Shown here in pieces: positions 22,044 to 32,900 of a stretch of DNA of 64,000 bases (its first letter is position 1; the number at the start of each line of letters is the position of its first letter). The notes beneath the pieces are model-generated. The model was not told the DNA's origin. It saw nothing but the letters and a program-made list of their open reading frames with translations, and ran no database searches. The translations under genes and the position numbers were made by a program. The DNA comes from Stenogyne calaminthoides. Lineage: Eukaryota; Streptophyta; Magnoliopsida; Lamiales; Lamiaceae. The DNA is taken from contig JBBCBC010000033.1 of NCBI GenBank assembly GCA_037126765.1, forward strand, positions 11,484,085-11,548,084. Direction: 5' to 3'.

Positions 22044-22171
22044 AAACATAATATTCAAACAAGTGTATTGTCATACATTAATATTAACTGAACTATAACA
22101 TTAAATTAAACTGAATATCATCGAGTATTATGTTCTTACAATAGATTGTCTCTATGACACTAACACTAACA
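22044..22171 (-). repeat. Truncated 3' LTR of family B
   Basis: On the minus strand it starts TGTTAGTGTTAGTG at 22171 and matches the first about 130 bp of the LTR at 10592, then stops near 22044. Confidence 0.85.
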
Positions 22172-22183
22172 ATCTCCCACTTG
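22172..22183 (-). promoter_or_regulatory. Polypurine tract of family B
   Basis: On the minus strand CAAGTGGGAGAT abuts the LTR start. It is nearly the same as the family A tract. Confidence 0.7.
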
Positions 22184-22189
22184 GACTAG

Positions 22190-22990
22190 AGTCAATCACC
22201 TATATGCCTAAACCCCTGACCATCAAATGTCTAGTGTATATATGAACACTCAGTGTTTTGGTGAAATGATCTTCCAAATTAAATATGTGGGAATACATTT
22301 TAATTACATTTCTCCTATCCTTATGATCTCTCGGATCAAATGATAAGTCTAGGTACATGCTAGTTTCTGTGAGCTAATCTCGATTCATTTGCTTGCGCAT
22401 TCGCACCAACATTGTCTTAATACAACTTTATTAGACAATTGACACTCAGAACTACCCCTAGTTCTCTTAAGAACTATAAAATCCAGACAACCTCCTTGAG
22501 GCTTCTGATACAGCAATGTACTCAACTTCGGTTGTTGAATCTTCGGTCGTTTTGCTTGGAACAACTGACACTCAGAACTACCCCTAGTTCTCTTAAGAAC
22601 TATAAAATCCGCATAACCTCCTCGGGGCTTCGACACAAAGAATGTACTCAACTTCGGTTGTTGAATCTTCGGTCGTTTTGCTTGTTTCTGTTTGTTGATC
22701 TTGGTTCCTTTGCTTGCGCATTCGCACCAACATTGTCTTAATACAACTTTATTAGACAACTGGCACTCAGAACTACCCCTAGTTCTCTTAAGAACTATAA
22801 AATCCAGACAACCACCTTGAGGCTTCTGATACCACAATGTACTCAACTTCGATTGTTGAATCTTCGGTCTTTTTGCTTGGAACTATTCCAACTGACCGCC
22901 TCATTATTGAGAGTGAAACGTAACCTGACTGTGATTTGTAATCATCACAGTCGGATTGGAAACTTCGGTCACCTTAACCAAATACTACTA
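22190..22990 (-). pseudogene. pol: Copia RNase H with internal triplication (family B)
   Basis: RNase H removes template RNA. On the minus strand the region after RT encodes VEYIAVSEAS, then RELGVVLSV-like text and DNVGANAQANE, which correspond to the family's STEAEYIAxSEA, ELG and DNxGA(I)AQANE segments. The EYIA...ELG part is present three times (see the repeat entry). A 153-codon minus frame through it (22385-22846) is a shadow of these repeats. Frames are broken throughout. Confidence 0.75.
22384..22885 (-). repeat. Threefold duplicated RNase H segment
   Basis: A segment of about 120 bp with ACACTCAGAACTACCCC and ending TTGAATCTTCGG occurs at about 22440-22556, 22567-22682 and 22762-22880. 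The outer copies also share a CTTGCGCATTCGCACC flank. The spacing is 126 and 195 bp. Confidence 0.85.
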
Positions 22991-23541
22991 GTTCCGACCG
23001 ATCATTCCATCATAGACAAGAAAACATTCTTTAGTTCGTCTGAGATACTTCAAAATGGTCTTGACAGCAATCCAGTGAGACTCATCTGGATTCTGTTGGT
23101 ATCTACTAGTAATGCTGATAGCGTAGACCCACATCGGGCCTATTGCAAGACACAGCGTACATGATTGACTCAATTGTATATGCATATAGGACATCTTTCA
23201 TGTGCTTGATATCAGCTTCAACAGAAGGACAATCCTTCTTTGACAGCTTTATCCCATGATTTGTTGATAGAGACCCTCTCTTAGAGTTCTCTATCGCAAA
23301 ACGCTTCAACACCTTGTCTACATAGGTAGACTGTGACAGCCTCAACATCCTTTTGGATCTATCACTGTGGATCCTGATCCCTAAGATGTAGCAGGCTTCA
23401 CAAAGATCCTTCATCATGAAGGTCTTTGACAACCAATCTTCAACGGACTGCATAAACGGGATATTGTTTCCCGAAATCAATATGTCATTGACATACACGA
23501 CTATGAAAACAATATTCTTCCCGCTGCGTTTACGATAAACG
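22991..23541 (-). pseudogene. pol: Copia reverse transcriptase, C-terminal half (family B)
   Basis: The minus strand reads VYRKRSGKNIVFIVVYVNDILISG. The catalytic YVDD has become YVND (about 23480-23510), which would remove one of the two metal-binding aspartates. Downstream are LGIRIHSDRSKRML, KVLKRFAIENSKRG and SRYQQNPDESHW, the usual RT-RNase H connection. The upstream half lies at 42227-42700, across the C2 insertion, which cut the codons of a DPCVY motif. Frame changes near 23150-23200 prevent a full product. Confidence 0.85.
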
Positions 23542-24119
23542 TGTTGTTGCATGAAATAATTGGACATGGCGAGGCAACTCTCCGTTATGTTTCTATCAGA
23601 AGAAGCGACTTCATATGAGCTGAGGAGGTCGCGGAGCGACTTAGAAATATACGAAAGTAGCGGAGCAACTTTAGGAAAACCACAGGTCGGAAACGACTTC
23701 AATCCGAAGTCGATGAAGAGATAAACATGGAAAGATACGGGCAGTTAATGGAGCGGATATCGCGGGGCATAAGCAAGGCAAGTGTATCCAGACGCGGAAA
23801 TCGCGGATTGACTAAGGAAACCCTAGCACTGGCGGCTGGAGCCTCTACAAGCCCGCGAAGGAAGCCTAAGAATATATGTGACCTAGTTTCTTGTCTATAA
23901 ATACAACTTGTACTATTCATTGTAGAGAGAGCAATCTTAGAATTTTAGGCAGAAAATAATAATAAAATATTCCTTGCTTGGGCGCCCCCAGACGTAGTCT
24001 TATTCAAAAGACGAACTGGGTAACCAAACTCGAGTGTTATTTACAATTACAGTTTGTTACTTGCTTGATCTGATCCATTGCTTGTGTGTTGCCCTAGACG
24101 TAAAATCTAAGTTACAACA
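23542..24119 (+). repeat. 5' LTR of gypsy C2
   Basis: It runs from TGTTGTTGCATG to GTTACAACA and is 578 bp long. It aligns end to end with the 3' LTR. Many of the differences are CG in one copy and CA or TG in the other. Confidence 0.93.
23896..23903 (+). promoter_or_regulatory. TATA box of C2 5' LTR
   Basis: TATAAATA within TTGTCTATAAATACAACTTG is repeated exactly in the 3' LTR at 41998-42005. Confidence 0.7.
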
Positions 24120-24121
24120 TT

Positions 24122-24137
24122 TGGCGCCGTCTGTGGG
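24122..24137 (+). other. Primer-binding site of C2 (tRNA-Asp-like)
   Basis: TGGCGCCGTCTGTGGG starts two bases after the LTR. Its first nine bases fit the 3' end of tRNA-Asp (TGGCGCCGTTGCC); the rest does not. The form TTGGCGCCGTCTGTGGG is often seen in plant Tat-type elements. Confidence 0.7.
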
Positions 24138-24190
24138 AAACCTTCCTGTCGATCCTTCCAGAAATCCTCAGGAGACCCATCTTTTTGTCA

Positions 24191-26430
24191 ATGGCGATCA
24201 ACCAAGGTAACACTACCAGAAATGAGACAGATGCTCGTGACAGCGTCGGAGCCTCGGAAAGTTCACATCCATCCCATCCTGCCATCCCGAATACCACTCC
24301 CGATTGGTGGAACCTTGTTTAGACACCAGAGGATGCAAAGGCCGTAATGGCCGTCCTCAATAAGAAACGCCTCACCTTCGATGATGAGGACGAACAGCCG
24401 CCAGTCAAGAAGGCAGGGCATGATGCTAGAACCTCTAAGGGCAAGAATGTCCTTGTCGAAAAAGGCCGTTCCACGAGCTAACTGGCGTACTACCCGGCGA
24501 AGCACGCCATCATTCGGAACCGCTGGCTCCTAGAAAAACCGGCGGGATCGAGCAATGTGTTCGGATGACTTGGAGACTTGGGGACCCAGAAAGCCCCGAT
24601 GGTCGTCGAGGATGAGGCTCAGTCTCAGCCCCGACTTGCCGACCAGGTGGAGTGAGACCTTGCTTTAGCCCTGAACATGCATCACGATGAGCTACCGAGA
24701 GGCTCGGTAATCCACAATGGCGACCCACGAGCGACCTTTCCATCCAGGAATCATCGCGATGTGAAGATCGACGCGCTGGCCCAAAAGGTCCAGCGACTTC
24801 TCGAGCGGGCGGAGAATCAGAATGGGTCGGCGGGGGCGGACCACATCCTCATCATCCCAGATTCTCCACTAGGAACTATGGTTACTTTGGCACCTACCCA
24901 AAGGAAAATCAACACAGCGGCTCTAGATCGCTACAGTGGGAACTCGGACCCAAGGGTCCACATAGCAAAGTACAACTCCTACATGGCCCCCATGGGTGCT
25001 TCTGACGCCACCAAATGTCGGTTGTTTTCTCTGACTCTAAGTGACCAGGCTCATCAATGGTTCACCTTGCTGCCACCTTTCTCGGTGGACACATTCGAAC
25101 AGCTCGCCAGAATATTTTTAACCCACTTCACGGCCTTGGCACCTCGACCTGTGACCAGACAGCGACTAATGAATACCCAACAAGGGGACACAGATTCAAA
25201 TCGATCCTACATTGAAAGGATCGATAAACTCATCCTTGAAGGGAACCCCATCGGAGATGAGGCCAAGGTACTCGGGGCCATTTCCGGCCTCAAAAAGGGA
25301 AACAAACTGTGGCGGCGCATGACCACCAAATATCCAGTCAGCTATACCGACTTTCGAAGGTGAGCTAACAACCTTATCTATGCATCAAAACTTCTGGAAT
25401 CTAGACTCTCCGATGGCAAAGAGGTCACAGACTCGAGAAAAAACTCCAAGAAAATCGGAGGTCACTATAAGGCACTCGAGAGCTTCAAGCCTTTCGAAGA
25501 AAACATCCCAGTAAAGTTAATGGAGGCACTAGGCATGACGCCTGGACATGTCTACAACCAGATCAGAGAACGAGAATTACTCCTCCTGCCGCGACCTATC
25601 AAGAATAAGGGCAAGTTGAACCAAAACAAGTTCTGCCATTTCCATGAGCAGACAGGCCATTACACGAGCGAGTGCAAAGATCTACTTCCTCAACTTTGGA
25701 GACTATACGAGGACGGGCTGTTGGTTGAGTTTGTCAAGCAACCTCAGAAGAATCAAGATCAGGCCAAGGGACGCCATCGGCATGCGAATCGACCTAAGCA
25801 GGCAGAACTCGCTCCAAGAAATGCCGACCAGGGGGAACAACTAGTGCCACCCATGCCTGAGGGCACTGGAGGTCACATCATACACACCCTCTCCCTGCTT
25901 GGGACGGTTGGGGGGCTCTCCACAGCCGGCTCATCCAAAAGGCGATTGAAGGCGGAGATAAGGGAGATAGAAAATGTCAGAAAGATGGTGCTACCGGTTT
26001 TCACGGTAGGGGAGGAAACCATCACGATCGAATTTGGTGAAAAGGATAAGGCCGACATAGTCTATCCAAACATCGACCCTTTGGTGATCAAGGTCAACAT
26101 CATGGGCATTACCGTATGCCGTTTGCTGGTAGATGGAGGAGCCTTCTGTAACATCCTCTTCAATAAGACCCTAGACCAGCTAGGGGACTATGACGCCTAC
26201 ATCACCCCATGCCACCACGTCGTGAAGGGCTTCAGAGATGCAACTGTGAAGCCGACATGGATGATCCGCCTAGTGGTTGAATTAGTTTCTACTTTGAATG
26301 AAGAAGTTAGGGCCACTAGGCTTTTAGATTTTCTAGTTGTCGACCTTCCGAGCTCCTATAATGGTTTCCTCTGGAGACCCTTTGAGCATGAATTTGAGGC
26401 TGCGTCCTCAAATTTTTATTTTTTGTAAAG
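24191..26430 (+). pseudogene. gag: Gypsy gag and protease (C2)
   Basis: A single frame runs from ATG at 24191 (MAINQGNTT) to about 26430, broken by in-frame stops near 24319, 24480, 24567, 24655 and 25363. Each stop can be explained by one C-to-T or G-to-A change. The capsid-like core at about 24900-25330 has TALDRYSGNSDP, HQWFTLLPP and RMTTKYP. A zinc knuckle of CX2HX4HX4C form (FCHFHEQTGHYTSEC) lies at about 25632-25676, the variant usual in Tat elements. The protease motif LLVDGGAFCNILF is at about 26125-26165, with DGGA in place of DSGA. It precedes RT in the same orientation. Confidence 0.88.
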
Positions 26431-26670
26431 TTTCCCACCAAGAGTTGGCTGGTCGGCATCGTCAAAGGTGACCAAGCCGATGCAAGAGGTTGTTTGATTT
26501 ATTCCTCGTCTCTTTTCAATTTCGCACTAATATCTAGCAAACAAATACTTATAATAGATAGTGAAAAAAATGCGAAGAATTGAGTAAGAAAAATAAGAAA
26601 AGAAGTCATGACGACCTCGATCCAAGAATGGGGCCCGAACCAGAAGAATTTCTGCTCAAAGCAGAGATAG
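26431..26670 (+). other. Protease-RT linker of C2, degraded
   Basis: A trace of the conserved GDQADARGC motif is at about 26470-26495, followed by AT-rich sequence with many stops (26500-26620). It is not translatable as one chain. Confidence 0.6.
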
Positions 26671-27671
26671 ATGACCCTCGACAAGATACCCGAGGGCCAT
26701 CCCGGGGGAAGACCTCGAGAAAGTCAAAATAGACCCAACCCGACCGGATCTAGAAGTAATCATAGGCTCCAAGATATCGGAAGACCTGAAGGGGGAAGTC
26801 GTCGACTTTCTCAAAAAGAACTTGGAAGTTTTCGCATGGTCACACAAAGACATGATGGGGATTGAAGGTCGCATGTCATAAATTGCTCATAGATCTAGCT
26901 CGGAAGCCGATAACCCAGAAAAGGCGGAACTTCGGCCCAGAAATATATGCGGCGTTAGCCGAAGAGGTGAAAAAATTGTTAGATAATGACCTGATTACAC
27001 AGGCCGATCAACCCCAATGGGTAGCTAACGCCGTGTTGGTGAAAAAGGCGAATGGGACTTGACGACTATGTATCAACTTCACCGACCTCAACAGTGCCTG
27101 TCCAAAGAATTTTTTTCCGATGCCCCACATTGACCACCTGATAGATAATACGGCGGGTCACGAGATGATATCGTTTATGGATGCCTTTGCAGGTTATCAT
27201 CAGATAGCTATGCACAAGCCAGACCGGCAGCATACTTCTTTCCTGACAGAAAAGAACATCTACTGCTGGAAAAGAATGCCTTTCGGTTTAAAGAACGCAG
27301 GGGCAACATACCAAAGACTGGTCAACCACATGTTCGCCGACCTTATCGGCAAATCGGTGGAGGTTTACGTGGACGACATAATCGTCAAGAGCCTGAGGTC
27401 GGAAGACCACCTGATGCATCTAGCACAAACATTTGACATCCTAAAAAAATTCAACATGCGACTTAACCCCAAGAAGTGCAATTTTGGGGTTGAATCTGGA
27501 AAGTTCTTGGGACATCTGGTCAGCAAGCGAGGAATAGAGGCCAACCCTGCAAAAGTCAAGGCAATACTAGGCATGGGAGCACCTCAAAATGTGAAAGAGG
27601 TACAGAAACTCACAGGTTGTCTGTCCGCGTTGAACAAGTTCATCACCCGAATGGGGGATAAATGTAAACCA
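26671..27671 (+). pseudogene. pol: Gypsy reverse transcriptase, split by copia A3 (C2)
   Basis: RT motifs appear in order: LLDNDLITQADQPQWVANAVLVKKANG, a TGA where Trp is usual, then RLCINFTDLN, PMPHIDHLID, MDAFAGYHQI, KRMPFGLKNAGATYQR, and the catalytic YVDDIIVKS at about 27366-27390. KFLGHLVSKRGIEANP and LTGCLSALNKFI follow. The chain ends at KCKP (27671), where copia A3 is inserted, and resumes at 36087. Apart from the insertion and a few lesions the domain is well preserved. Confidence 0.93.
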
Positions 27672-29384
27672 TGTTGGGGTTATACTGGAAAATATGCTTT
27701 TACTTTGTATAACCAGACTGAATTTCTGTCTTATTTGCTGAAATAAATTATTTATCACTGATGCTTTAAATATCATTGAATGTTACATATATTTACCACA
27801 TAACTGTTCAATAAATAGTACGTGTTACATTGTAGTTAATTTAGTGATACCAGATCACATAAGATTAAATTAACAGTCCCTTGTAACTAAAAGTACAGAA
27901 TTCACGACCCAGATGGAAATGAACAAACCATCGTGAAAGGTTGAAGTGTAAGGCTCAGATTGACTTGTCTTGACCAAGAGATTGCACTAGTGCATTATGA
28001 TGCACTGAATAGGACCTACAGGAGGATAAATTCTTCAGTACTGAATATAGAAGAATTAGACCTCAGTGGTTCATTATTTCTTAATCTCCGTCCCTTAAAT
28101 AGGATCGTGTGGAATCAATAACCATTGCTTTGACTTATGATGGGAAGAGAATCAGTGAGATTCAATACCGTGTATCTTGGGCAATGTTATTGGTTACATG
28201 ACGATTGCTAAGATTTAATACGGCGAAACGTGTGCAAGTAAGTCTTGTTTGATTTGTCCCCTTGGGAGGCTCAGAAGTTTTATCATACCAAATCTTGCAA
28301 GTGGAATTAATTTCCGGTATGGATAATAATGTTGAGCTGTTCCTTGACCAAGGAAAAAAATGTTAATTAATATGAAGCTATTTCAGTGGCCTAAATTTAT
28401 TAATGGAATGGATAATCTTAAACACGGAAAATAATAACCGGGAGCCATATTAACAGTAATATGGGTTAAGATGGATAGTGCAATATTAATTACGTAGTGG
28501 AATTAATTAATTATTTATGGGCTTGAATAATATTGTGGCTCAATATTGGAAATTCAAAGTCCATTGGAAGGTCCAATCTTAATTCTCCTAAAGGCCCCTC
28601 AAGTAGCTCAAACATAAGTCCAATAACTGAAAAAGATGTTTAAAATAAAATAAATTTTTGTTGCCTAATTTTTCTATTTTTTTCGAATAATACAAATAAA
28701 AGAGGGAGAAAGATTTTCTTTGAATTTTGTTGTGGAATGAGGATAAGTATTCTTGGAATACAATATTATCTCATTAAATTCAAGAAATCTTCCACTTGGC
28801 TATTTGTTGTGAAATTTTCGAAAATTTCATAACATAAGGAGGAGGAGATTTTATTTAGGAGATATTTTGGGAAATAGAATATATTTGATATATTCAAGAT
28901 TGTTTCTTGGAGAAGAAGCAAGGAAATTTCCCAATCACCCAAAAACCCTAAATTTTCGTCCCCCCCTTGTATTATAAATAGGGGATGAATTTTTCATCCC
29001 CAATGCAATTCCATGTGTTGGAAAAATTAGAAATCCACAAAGGTGGTGCAACATAATTTTTATTTTTCCTTTTGTTAATTGTTCGCGAGCATCCTACCAC
29101 CGGATTGTTGGACAAGGACGAGGGAATACTTGAGAAGGTCTTTTGGTGTGTTCGTGGTAACGGGATCCATCTTCTCAACGGTTGTCACTGTGAGAGGTTA
29201 GTTCACGTAAAGTCCTAGCATTTCCTCATGCGTAGGATTTATGTGACGAACTTGTATGCATGATTTGTTGTTGAATTATTATTTGAATTAATATAGGATT
29301 AATTCATGCTAGTGATAATTGTTAGAATAAAATTTGTATTTAAATATTCATCCCGAATAGATTCGTGCAAATAATTCCCCAACA
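27672..29384 (+). repeat. 5' LTR of copia A3
   Basis: It runs from TGTTGGGGTTATACTG to CCCCAACA and is 1713 bp long. A TATA box TATAAATA lies at 28973-28980. Confidence 0.94.
28973..28980 (+). promoter_or_regulatory. TATA box of A3 5' LTR
   Basis: TATAAATA followed by GGGGATGA, as in the other family A LTRs. Confidence 0.65.
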
Positions 29385-29386
29385 AC

Positions 29387-29400
29387 TGGTATTAGAGCCA
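29387..29400 (+). other. tRNA-Met primer-binding site of A3
   Basis: TGGTATTAGAGCCA starts two bases after the LTR. It matches the initiator Met-tRNA site with one C-to-T change. Confidence 0.85.
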
Positions 29401-30960
29401 CGGGCTCTGATTTTTTAAATTTTAATTTAATTCGTTGTTCATTAAATTTGAAATTGGATAGTAGAATTGCTAGATCTTATTTGCAGGTATCCAGTTGTCA
29501 TGGTATTTGATGAATGTTTATTTATACATGCATATAAATTGTGATTTTTAATTCGATTAGTTCGAATTCGTTTTACCTCGTGAGAAAATCCATGAGTAGA
29601 TTAGGATTTGTTTGATTTGATCAATGTAATAGACTAGTCTAGATCTAGGTTTATTTATTTTTGTAAATAAATTGTAACCGGATCGAGAACGAAGACGAAG
29701 AATTAAAGACGGGCGACCGTCTTGGATGTACGCGAGCCAAAAGGCACTTGCGCGACGCGATGTAAGCGAACGTGCATGGCCGAGCGCCGGGCGGAGCTTG
29801 GGCCGAGAGGTCGGCGCGCGCAAGAAGGGCTCGCGTGGACCGCGTGAGGGGATCGATGCGGACTCGGACGGAGCCGGGCCGACGCCAGAGATGGGCAAGC
29901 GCAGCCAGGCGATCGGGCGCTGCGGCGGGCGAAAATTAGGTCGCCGAAAGCAACGCGGGCGAAGGCGAAGGGCATTCTTGTGATTCAGCGCAGACTACCG
30001 AGAAGCTGTCGGCGACGGGTGGGGATGGCTTCGGACGAGCAGCGCAGCGTGCCCGGCGCCACGGATCGTGTTTCGGGCCGTGAGCTACCCAATGCCGGAC
30101 GTCGTTTCGGACCTAGACTGGGGACGGTTTAAAGAGCATGTTGCGGTCGAGTGGGAGCTTTTCGAGACGAACGATGAAGGCTATGAAGACAATTTCTCAA
30201 GATCAAGACATGACAAAAATTAACCGTGACAATTGGATATATGTGCCCAATGTGTTTAATTTTTTGTTTTGATGTTTGCTTTATTTTTGGTGCGTATTTA
30301 ATTATGTTTGAATATGCGATGCATGAGAAATTATTTTTGGAAAAATCCCACTTTCGAAAATTACTAAGTATTTTTAAATAATTAATTGATAATTTTATTC
30401 CGGATAATAAAATTGAATTAATTTTGACCTCCATGATTTATTTATTTTTGAATTCTTTTGGAGAAATTCCCCCCACGGGACGGCCAAAAGATAGCTTTCA
30501 CATGAATGAATTCCAAACGGATGATTGTGGATTATTATTAGTGGCGACGATGACCCTCCCCATGAGGCTCGTTCAAAGCGAAATAATAATTCTGTATTTA
30601 ATCATGGTTATTACTTAGGTATAAGATTTATATGCATATACTTCCCCGAAGTCCCTGTCAATCTTATATTGGTCAAGTGGGAGCCAACTATTAATCTGTA
30701 TATTAAAGGTTTGTAACTGTTTTCTTGTTTGTAACCTGCTTGAATGTGTTTAAATAATGACCCACCCCACGTGTCTTATTTAAACTATTTTGAGATGTTG
30801 GCTGATGCATGTTCATATTTTTTTTGAGATTTTAATATGATACATGTGATCGACTTATGTGATAATTTTGTGCTTATGCAAAATCGTTATTTATTTTAGT
30901 ACAACATGTTGCAACCTTTTAATCCACTGTTAATATACTTTAAGTCAATAGAGTTGTATA
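29401..30960 (+). other. A3 leader with GC-rich island, no supported gene
   Basis: An AT-rich leader surrounds a GC-rich island (about 29700-30160). Overlapping open frames on both strands in the island are explained by composition. The leader after the island (30200-30960) aligns well with 4460-5230 in the other copy, including the CACCCCACGTG segment. Confidence 0.6.
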
Positions 30961-31512
30961 GGAAACTATGTCGATTGGAAATTATTTATTGTCTTGACCA
31001 TGCATTGCGCATAAGTCCGTCCTTGACAAACCTAGACTCGCTAAGACTAAGATTAAGAGGAAAATAAGTGACATCATAAACAATGGTCAGGATCCAAGAA
31101 AATAGCTAAGTGTATCATCTTGACTTCAACATCAGGTGTGTTGTAACATCGACACCAAAACTTGGAAACCATTTCAGCTATTATGATAGATCTTAACAAA
31201 TTTTCACTCACCAGAATCGTGAAGCGAGATAGCCATACGAAATTTTCGTAGAAGATGGCATTAAGAGGTGTCAAGAAGAAGACCGACAAACAAAATGCCT
31301 AATTGTGGTCTGAGAAGACATCGGCGGTCAGCCTATTCCAAACCCAAAAGGGGCCGGAAAGAAAGGTAATTTTCACGCACAAGTTGTTGAAACTTATTTA
31401 GCGGCGTATACTTCTCACTCGTGGGTAGTTGATACGGAATCCACTGATCATGTTTACTTCACGGGTTCAAGCGGACCTGACAACTTAGTGGGAGTGAGAT
31501 CCTCATCACACT
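30961..31512 (+). pseudogene. gag: Copia gag remnant and protease (A3)
   Basis: Only a start of gag (VDWKLFIVL, about 30965-30995) and the end near 31330 (PNPKGAGKKGNF-like) are recognisable. The middle, at about 31080-31310, does not align with the 5235-5840 copy, and no zinc knuckle is visible. The protease motif VVDTESTDHVYFTGS follows at about 31425-31470, with DTG changed to DTE. The element could not make its own particle. It is followed by the 26-bp repeat block. Confidence 0.65.
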
Positions 31513-31650
31513 GGGCAATGTTACGTAAGTAACAGTTATTGCAATGCTACGTAATTAGCGGTTATTGCAATTCTACGTAAGTAGCGGTTACTGCAGTGCT
31601 ACATGAGTAGCAGGTACTGCAGTGCTACGAAAGTAGTGTTTAAAGCAGTG
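31513..31650 (+). repeat. 26-bp tandem repeat in protease-integrase linker (A3)
   Basis: About five units of the form TGCAATGCTACGTAAGTAGCGG(T)TA follow one another, ending before KAVGEVHLSF-type coding sequence at about 31640. The unit of 26 bp changes frame each time, so only multiples of three keep gag-pol in register. Confidence 0.78.
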
Positions 31651-32900
31651 GGAGAAGTGCACTTATCTTTTAGTGATAAAATTTTAGTTTTAAGAGACGT
31701 TCCTTATGTTCCCAATTTTAGAAAGAAATCACTTTCAATTTCTAAAATTCTTTTGATGGATACTGAGTTTCTTCTAATAAGAATGACATCATTTATCGAA
31801 ATGATGAGTGTATCTGTTATGGGACATTGATGAACAATCTCTATACTATTATATGTGCACACCACTCGCAAAATGCATCCTATAACACATCGACTATTTC
31901 AAGCAAAGAGGAAACACTTCTATGACTAGGTCATTTTAATCCAAAGAGGATCCAAAGGTTGGTTCAAGATGGTTCATTGGAGTCTCTCCGGGTTGAACCA
32001 TTTCCAACATGCGAATCACGTTGGGTAAAATGACCAAGAGGGCATTTGGAGCCAAGGGAAATAGAGTCAAAGAAGTGTTAGAAATCATTTACACTGACAT
32101 ATGTGCTCCAATGTCAATCAAAGCGAGAGGAGATTATGATTATTTTGTTATTTTGATCGATGATTCCTCAAGATCTAGGTGCATTTTCCTTATGAAGCAT
32201 AAATTTGAGACCCTTTGATTAATTCAAGGATTTTAAGGCTCAAACAGAGAATCATAGGAAAAACGTATCAAGTCTCTACGATCTGATCGTAGAGGCGAAT
32301 ACCTCAACGATGAATTTTTGAACTACTTGTCAAATGAAGAGATTGTATCCCAATTGACAGCACTTGGAACCCCTCAACAAAATGGGGTTGCAGAACGAAG
32401 AAACAGAACTCCTTTAAGAAATGGTCAGGTCAATGATGAGTTATGCAGATCTACCCAAATCGTTTTGGGGTCACGCCTTGGAAACAATGGCTTACATTCT
32501 AAACTTGGTGCCATCCAAATCGGTTCTCAAAACCCCTAAAGAGTTGTGGACCGGGCGCAAGCCCAGTTTGGGACACATGAGAATCTGGGGGTGTCCGATA
32601 TACGTGTTGGACAAGGAAGCCGATAAATTGGATCCATGATCAGAATTAAGGTTGTTTATAGCGTACCCCGAGGGAACGAAAGGGTGCATGTTCTATGGTC
32701 CCGAAGATCAAAAGGTGGTAATTAGTACACACTTTAGATTTTTGGAAGAAGACTATATGAACGATAAGAAACCAAGAAGTGAGATTACCTTAGATGAGCT
32801 AAAGGGGCTTACCTCAATGCCAAATGTACAAGTCGACATACCAAACAACACACTTATACAACCGAAACCTCGTCGTAGTGGGAGGGTTGTCAAATAACCC
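31651..32900 (+). pseudogene. pol: Copia integrase (A3)
   Basis: Integrase pieces in several frames are visible: a shortened zinc region (LGHFN, then CES near 32005-32020), KMTKRAFGAKGNRVKEVLEIIYTDIC with the first core aspartate at about 32095, DSSRSRCIFLMKHKFET, and LRSDRRGEYLN with the second aspartate at about 32283. The segment LGTPQQNGVAERRNRT has the catalytic glutamate at about 32392. MVRSMMSYADLPKSFWGHALETMAYILN and ELWTGRKPSLGHMRIWGC follow. Frameshifts near 32030, 32215 and 32425 break it. Confidence 0.88.

Noticed and set aside
22385..22846. 153-codon minus-strand frame
   Set aside because: It is a shadow of the triplicated RNase H segment; the RNase H motifs are in another frame of the same strand.
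29557..29983. Open frames on both strands in the GC-rich leader of A3
   Set aside because: Same reason: composition-driven, located between primer site and gag, no similarity to known proteins.
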